Assembly: GCA_039519185.1 (NCBI GenBank)
Contig: CM076847.1
Span: 89,500,360-89,564,359, forward strand
Direction of reading: 5' to 3'
DNA: 64,000 bases
Source of the DNA: Astragalus membranaceus
Lineage: Eukaryota; Streptophyta; Magnoliopsida; Fabales; Fabaceae
Below, piece by piece: positions 58,912 to 64,000 of the stretch (the stretch's first letter is position 1; every line of letters starts with the position of its first letter). The position numbers and the translations under genes are program-made. The notes below the pieces were generated by a model. It ran no database searches. It was given only the letters and a program-made list of their open reading frames with translations, and had not been told where the DNA came from.

Positions 58912-60456
58912 TGCAGTTATTCCGTGTTTTTTTTATATGTCATTGCAGTTATCCCGTAGTTTCAATTGATTATTTGAGTTGATTAGTAGATTATAGTAGA
59001 TAGTAAAAGATAGATAGTAGATTACCAATAAGAAATATCTATCCCATGCTTTTTTATATATCAGTAACAATTATTTGTCCTTTTTAATTAGGTATTAGTG
59101 ACAAATATTGTCACGTGAGTTTTAAATATTAATCAGTTTAAATATTAAGCCTTCTTGTTTTTTTAGATAGTAGATTTATTGTAGTTTTCAAAAATTATAA
59201 TTATCAATGGTAAATATTAATCTCGTGTTTTTTATATATCACTGCAGTTATCCCGTGTTTTTTATATATCAGTGCAGTTATCTCGTATTTTCGATTGATT
59301 ATTTTAGTTGATTAGTAGATTATAGTAGATTGTAAAAGTTAGATATTAGATTATCAATAAGAAATATTTGTTTTAAATATTAATTACTAATTTACATAGT
59401 CATTAAGTCTTCTTATTTTTTAGATAGTAGGTTTGTATTAGTAGTCTTCAAAAAATTTAATTATCAGTGACAAATATTAATCTCGTGTTTTTTTTTCATA
59501 TATCAGTGGAGTTATCCCGTGTTTTTTTTATATATCAATGCAGTTATTTCGTAATTTCAATTGATTATTTTAGTTGATTAGTATATTGTAGTAGATAGTA
59601 AAGGAGAGATAGTAGATTATCAATAAGAAATATCTGTTTTAAATATTAATCAGTAGTTTAAATAGTCTTTAAATATTATTGTTTTTAGATAGTAGGTTTA
59701 TAGTAGTCTTCAAAAATATTAATTATCAATGACAAATATTAATCTTGTGTTTTTTTGTATATCAGTGCAGTTATCCTGTGATTATAGTAGATATTAAAAG
59801 ATAGGTAGTAGATTATCAATAAGAGGGGTTAGTAGATTATCAATAAGAGTGTAAACAGATTTCGGAGAGAAAAATTAAAATTTTAAGGTTATAGTTTTGT
59901 TTTTTTTTAGTGTGACTCATTTACATTTTTATAGGTAGTTTGAATAGAGTAGTGTTTGTATAAATTTAGAAATTTAGTTAAAAAAATTAAAGTGAAGTGA
60001 TAAAAGAAAGAGAATAATTATTTATGGAAAAATTAAAAGTAAAGTAAAAAGAAAAAAAGGAAGAAAGAGAGTGTAAGAGAAAAGTGAAAAGGAGAAAAGA
60101 TAGTGTTAGAAGAAAGAGAAAAAAGGAAAAAAGAGAGTGTAAGAGAAAAGTGAAAAGTAAGAAAGAGAGTGTAAAAGAAAGAGAAAAAAAAAGTGTAATG
60201 ACATTTTTACCCTTAAATTAGATATGTGTCTTGTTAATAAGAGATCCAAATTGGTAATTTCATAGGAGATTTGTTTGTATAAATAGATAAATAGATATTA
60301 GACTAAAAACCCAAAATTTGTGAGTAGAATAGTAGTACTAATTTATATGTTTTCTAAACACACACAAAGTTAATCCAATCCCTGTGGGTTCGACCTTTCT
60401 TATCATTATATTACTTGTTTGTGACTGTGTATACTTGCACATCTTTTCACACACCA
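56197..60456 (+). repeat. 3' LTR interrupted by a Helitron
   Basis: LTR sequence 56197-57661 and 60303-60456 flanks the Helitron. The joined LTR is about 1620 bp; it is shorter than the 5' LTR mainly because two of the 17-bp units are absent. Confidence 0.9.
57662..60302 (-). mobile_element. Non-autonomous Helitron
   Basis: On the minus strand it starts TCTAATATCTATTTATC and ends with an 8-bp hairpin ACCCGTGC-GTAT-GCACGGGT (57672-57691) six bases before CTAG, then a host T. There is no target duplication: the LTR reads continuously across the insertion. The interior is AT-rich with five to six irregular repeats (240-345 bp) built around TATATATCAGTGCAGTTATC and GATTAGTAGATTATAGTAG, (TA)n runs at 57959-57997 and 58851-58908, and a purine-rich block at 59990-60190. 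No Rep/helicase is encoded. Confidence 0.85.
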
Positions 60457-60461
60457 GTCAT

Positions 60462-62117
60462 CTAACCTAAGGTTCATGAAAATAACAATTAAACACTTTT
60501 CAATTAACAACTCTAAAATAATACACTTTTCAACAACACATTTCAATTAACATATCTAATTAAGTCTTGCTCTAACAACATACACTTTTCAATTTCAATT
60601 TCAACAATTTAACACAATTAACAACATACACAATTTTCAATTTCAACAATTTTCAATTTCAACAATTTTCAATCTAACTCTTCTCAAAAATTTCAATTTA
60701 ACAAATTCAAATTCACTTTTCAATTACTAACACTCAATTTAACTCACATTTGACAACAACGCTTAATCCTTCTAACTCACATTTCACAACAACACTCAAT
60801 TCTAACACACAACAACAACAACAATAAATTTATTTTGAAAACTAACCGTTATAAGATTGAGGTCCGGTGCGGTGGTTCGGTGACGGTGCGCACTCTGGTG
60901 CGGTTGTGAGACTTCAAACACCAACAATTTCAATCCTAAACCATTTCAACTTCAATTTCAATAACTAACTTCAATTTCAACTATTAATTTCAATTTCAAT
61001 AACTAACTTCAATTTCAACAAACAACTTCAATTTCAACTTCAAAAATTGTCTATCCTACACAATTTCTACAAATCCTAATCCTATTTTGTTCTTCTAAAT
61101 ATCCCAATCCTACACAATTTCTACACATCTTAAATATCCAAATATTTGTTCTCCTACACAATTTCTATATATCTAAATTCATTAACTAACTTCAAAAAAC
61201 AAAAATTCATTCACTATTAATTTCAATTTCAATAACTAACTTCAATTTCAACAAACAACTTCAATTTCAACTTCAATTTCAACTTCAAAAATTGTCTATC
61301 CTACACAATTTCTACAAATCCTAATCCTATTTTGTTCTTATAATCCTAATCCTACACAATTTATACACATCCTAAATATCTAAATATTTGTTCTCCTACA
61401 CAATTTCTATATATCTAAAACGAAAAAACGAAAAAAAAAATGAAAGAAGAAGACAAACCAGCTCCGGCGGTGAAGAGGGAGAGCGTCGGTGGTGGTGGTT
61501 CGTGGTGGTTGTCAAGGTGTGTTGGTGGTGGAAATGAGAGAGGAGAGTTAGGGTTCGGTTTTGGGTGAGAGAGAGAGGGCGACGGAGAGGGCAGATGAGA
61601 GAGGGCGACGGAGAGGGCAGATGAGAGAGGGCGACGGAGATGAGAGAGGTTCGTGGTGGTGCTGGTGGTGGTTGTCAAGGTGTGTTGGTGGTGGAAATGA
61701 GAGAGGAGACTTAGGGTTCGGTTTTTGGTGAGAGAGAAGAGTGAGGGAATAGTGAACTGAATGAGAGAAAGAGTGAGTATCTGAGTGGGTTAAGTGGGGT
61801 TTGCGATGGACTTAGCGAGGGATGGTCCGTCGCTAACCCTGCACGTTTCCCAAGTGCCCTGCAACGATCACAATCAGTTTGCGAAGGACCAGCAAATCCA
61901 TCGCTAATTGTCTTGGTTCGTGCTGCACAGATTTCAATTTGGCGCCCAGCATTTAGCGACGGACAGTCCGTCGCTAATGCTCAATATTCCGTCGCTAAAT
62001 CTTAAATACACGACAGTCCTTATTCCCTCGCAACTTCCGTCGCTAATGTCAGTTTTTGCGAGGGAACATTATTCTGTCGCTAATGTCCGTCGCAAATAGG
62101 CTTATTTTTTTATAGTG
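60462..62117 (-). other. 5' terminal region of the large CACTA element
   Basis: Non-coding. It consists of CAATTTCAA-type low-complexity DNA, two tandem blocks (about 61190-61400 repeats 60980-61180), a GA-rich segment with duplicated GAGAGAGGGCGACGGAGAGG units (61570-61640), and subterminal TCCGTCGC repeats. In the uninterrupted element this would be promoter and leader of the transposase gene. Confidence 0.6.
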
Positions 62118-62382
62118 TATCAAGAAAGTTGGTTAACTTAGTTACTAACATTAATTTAGAGAAAATTACACTCACCCCTACTCAATTTGGTCAAAATAAC
62201 ACATACACTCTCTCTATTTTGCAAAAGACATTGAACTCCCCTAGATTACACATGAATAATCTCTATTAAGTAAAAATAGATGAAGCACATGGGAGGTGTT
62301 TGTGTTTTTAAATAAAACTTAAAAGAGGCAAGTGAAATTTTTTCAGCAAATAAAGAAGGTGTTCATTCATTTATAAATAAAT

Positions 62383-62472
62383 GGGGTGTCTATGTCATTT
62401 AATCATACCTATGGGACACTACAAGAAATTCGCTGATTTTTGAGGGGGTGTCTATGTCATTTAATCATACCT
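62383..62472. repeat. 28-bp direct repeat around a CACTA terminal scrap
   Basis: GGGGTGTCTATGTCATTTAA plus TCATACCT occurs at 62383-62410 and 62445-62472. Between them lies a 34-base piece containing CACTACAAGAAATTCGC, the terminus of a CACTA element, with nothing of its interior. Confidence 0.7.
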
Positions 62473-62640
62473 AGGTGACTTTAATTTTTCCTTGAATTTA
62501 TCATTAAATTGTATTATTTTTCAAAAGTTATTCGTAAAATTATATATTTTGTAACTCCTCCTCTCACTCTTTCCACTCAAGTAATTATTCGCCTACTTAA
62601 TTTGTATTGGAACTGGTAACCATATTACTTTTCTATAGGA

Positions 62641-62806
62641 TCCGGTGCTTGCAGTCAATAAGTTCAGGGCTGCCCGATCTTGATCAGACGGTCCAGATTT
62701 CAAAGTTTGTTTTTTTATCAAACAAAATTAAAAACTGTTATTAAAATCCGGACCGTCTGATCTTAATCAGACAGCTCTAAACTAATCGATTGCTTAACAC
62801 AATGGT
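62641..62806. repeat. Foldback element (MITE-like)
   Basis: GATCAGACGGTCCAGATTT near 62682 is mirrored by AAATCCGGACCGTCTGATC near 62744; imperfect pairing extends about 60 bp on each side of a 35-bp AT-rich centre. No certain target duplication. Confidence 0.55.
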
Positions 62807-63128
62807 CAGACTACATTTAATCCAATTCCTTTCCTATATACTTACAAAAGATAAACGATGAAGTAATTAAGTGAATTTTGGTAACAAAATAATTAATGTA
62901 ACAAAAAGTTTAGAAAGGCTCTTATAAAATGGAACAAACAGTTTTGTCAACAAGTTCCTATATAGTATTATGAGTGGGAATGTTAGCCTTGTGAATTGAG
63001 TTACTCATATTGTGAATGTACCAAACCCTAAAATCTTGATTTTGTCTCCTTTTAATTTTACTCCTAAGCCTCTTCTAATCCATAATTTGAGATCTTAACG
63101 CACATATAAACTTATAACACTCAATTAC

Positions 63129-63238
63129 TACTCCCTCCTTCCCATATTAGATGTCGTTTTAGCCAAAAAAGTTTGTCCCACATTATATGACGTTTTATAA
63201 TACCAATGAAATATTAATGCTATTTTTTCTATCACTTA
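63129..63238. mobile_element. Stowaway-like MITE, left end only
   Basis: ACTCCCTCCTTCCCATATTA followed by GATGTCGTTTTAG is the canonical start of a plant mariner/Stowaway MITE. It is interrupted at 63239 by the next CACTA element, and the right half is outside the window. Confidence 0.55.
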
Positions 63239-64000
63239 CACTACAAGAATTTCGAGTATTTCCGGCGGACAAAATCCGCCGGTAATGGCCAAAATTCGCC
63301 GGAAATTGGACATTACCGGTGGATATTTTCAGCTGGAAATCCGCCGAAAATTACCGGCGGAAAATTCGCCGGTAATTACCCAAAATCCGCCTGTAATTAA
63401 TTTTTTTTAAAATATTTATTTTAAAAATTCCGCCAGTAATACTTAAAAATCTGCCTGTAAATTAATTAAATTCGCCGGTAATTTATTTTTTTTAAAAAAC
63501 TGTTTTTTAAATTCGTTTTATTAAAAAATTAATATTAATTAATTATTTTATTTTTTTTAAAACAGATTTTTGAATTCGTTTATTTAAAAATATTAATGTA
63601 TGAATGTGTTGAATCAGTGTTAAGGTCTGTGTTGAGTTGTTGCTCTGGCTTGAGCAATATTTTCGTAGACTGAATATTTGAGAAGAGAAGATATTAGAGA
63701 AAACAGAAATGTGAGAAGAGAGGAGAAGAGAAGAGATTTGAGAAAAATGAAGTGTATGAATGTGAGAAGATTTGAGAAAAGATTGAGAATTTATAAGGTT
63801 GTGAAGTGAAGAGAAGACTCTGGCTTGAACAATATTTTCGTGGACTGAATATTTGAGAAGAGAAGAGATTAGAGAAAACAGAAATGTGAGAAGAGAAGAG
63901 ATTTGACAAAAATCAAATGTATGAATGTGAGAAGAGATTGAGAATTTATAAGGTTGTGAAGTGGAGAGAGTCCCAACGGCTAATTACCGGCGGATTATGT
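63239..64000 (+). mobile_element. CACTA element, left part
   Basis: CACTACAAGAATTTCGAG is followed by dense CCGCCGGTAA, TTCGCCGG and TTACCGGCGG units in both orientations. A two-copy tandem repeat of about 176 bp (TCTGGCTTGAGCAATATTTTC at 63643 and again near 63819, one base different) follows. TAATTACCGGCGGATTATGT at the window end looks like the start of the right subterminal region, so the element may be under 1 kb. Confidence 0.75.

Larger units (their letters stand above)
49999..60456 (+). mobile_element. Gag-only, Athila-like gypsy LTR retrotransposon
   Basis: LTRs start TGATAACTCC (49999 and 56197) and end ACACCA (51653 and 60456), with GTCAT duplicated at 49994-49998 and 60457-60461. 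The primer-binding site is TGGCGCCGTTGCCGGGGA, typical of Athila-type elements, and a polypurine tract AAGTTTGGGGGTG abuts the 3' LTR. The interior of 4.5 kb encodes gag, an aspartic protease and a C-terminal tail but no reverse transcriptase, RNase H or integrase. This resembles the TR-GAG class of non-autonomous elements. By eye about 14 substitutions separate the LTRs, so it is clearly older than the copia at 14543. Confidence 0.92.
42456..62117 (-). mobile_element. Large CACTA transposon with decayed transposase genes
   Basis: CACTACAAAAAAATTGG at the left is mirrored by the right end (reverse complement CACTATAAAAAAATAAG), with TAT duplicated at 42453-42455 and 62118-62120. Both subterminal regions (42475-42790 and 61800-62100) carry many GCGAGGGA, TCCGTCGC and TTAGCGACGG units. 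The minus strand encodes a TNP2-type transposase followed by a TNPA/Transposase_24-type protein, the usual order. Later insertions (hAT, plastid fragment, gag-only LTR element with Helitron) enlarge it to 19.7 kb; without the LTR element the core is about 9.2 kb. Confidence 0.92.

Noticed and set aside
61415..61678. Proline/serine-rich 87-codon frame
   Set aside because: Low-complexity translation of GA-rich, duplicated CACTA leader DNA; no conserved start context or domain.
1..64000. Search for CRISPR arrays, bacterial operons, tRNA or rRNA genes
   Set aside because: No regularly spaced repeat-spacer array, no Shine-Dalgarno-led gene runs, and no cloverleaf or rRNA blocks were recognised; repeats present are transposon-derived.

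Overview
This is nuclear DNA of a flowering plant. The evidence is two spliced host genes with GT-AG introns, the very AT-rich intergenic DNA, dense plant-type transposons (copia, Athila-like gypsy, CACTA, MULE/PMD, hAT, Helitron, TRIM, Stowaway) and a fragment of plastid DNA. Protein and repeat vocabulary suggest a eudicot, perhaps a papilionoid legume; that is an inference, not proof.

Only two genes look intact and host-derived. A phototropin-signalling type BTB/NPH3 gene (29712-32192, plus, 4 exons, 566 aa) faces a cytokinin-activating LOG gene (34448-38024, minus, 7 exons, 219 aa); they are convergent. The rest is nested mobile DNA.

Layout. 1-4166: LTR-like remnant and a non-autonomous MULE (1199-2351). 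4167-11171: a 7.0-kb CACTA element (3-bp TSD ATT) that carries exons of an ERD6-like sugar transporter and an RCC1 protein plus three tandem 1037-bp repeats. 11425-13968: a MITE split by a MULE (11477-13823, perfect 9-bp TSD) bearing a decayed plant-mobile-domain gene. 14543-21683: a very young copia retrotransposon on the minus strand with two 1319-bp LTRs and one uninterrupted 1400-codon gag-pol frame. 21818-22691: a hAT element inside a coding-like stretch. 23187-about 24700: a second gene-capturing CACTA with fructokinase and phosphoglucomutase exons. 26527-27392: a MITE interrupted by a multimeric TRIM. 29.6-38.0 kb: the gene island. 33572-33905: a solo LTR. 40191-40355: a short A-tailed retroposon with 18-bp TSD.

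42456-62117: a 19.7-kb CACTA element (TSD TAT) with broken TNP2-type and TNPA-type transposase genes on the minus strand. It has been hit by a hAT (45557-46138), by a chimeric rpoB/ycf2 plastid fragment (47971-48215), and by a gypsy-type LTR element (49999-60456) that keeps gag and protease but has lost RT, RNase H and integrase; the latter's 3' LTR is interrupted by a Helitron (57662-60302). A further CACTA element begins at 63239 and runs to the window end.

Signals not covered by ordinary feature types: a motif of the form TGC-N3-TGCA scattered through both coding and non-coding parts of the gag-only element; and at least four ultra-short (12-23 nt) A-tailed insertions flanked by 14-18 bp duplications, which look like extreme 5'-truncated retroposition events.
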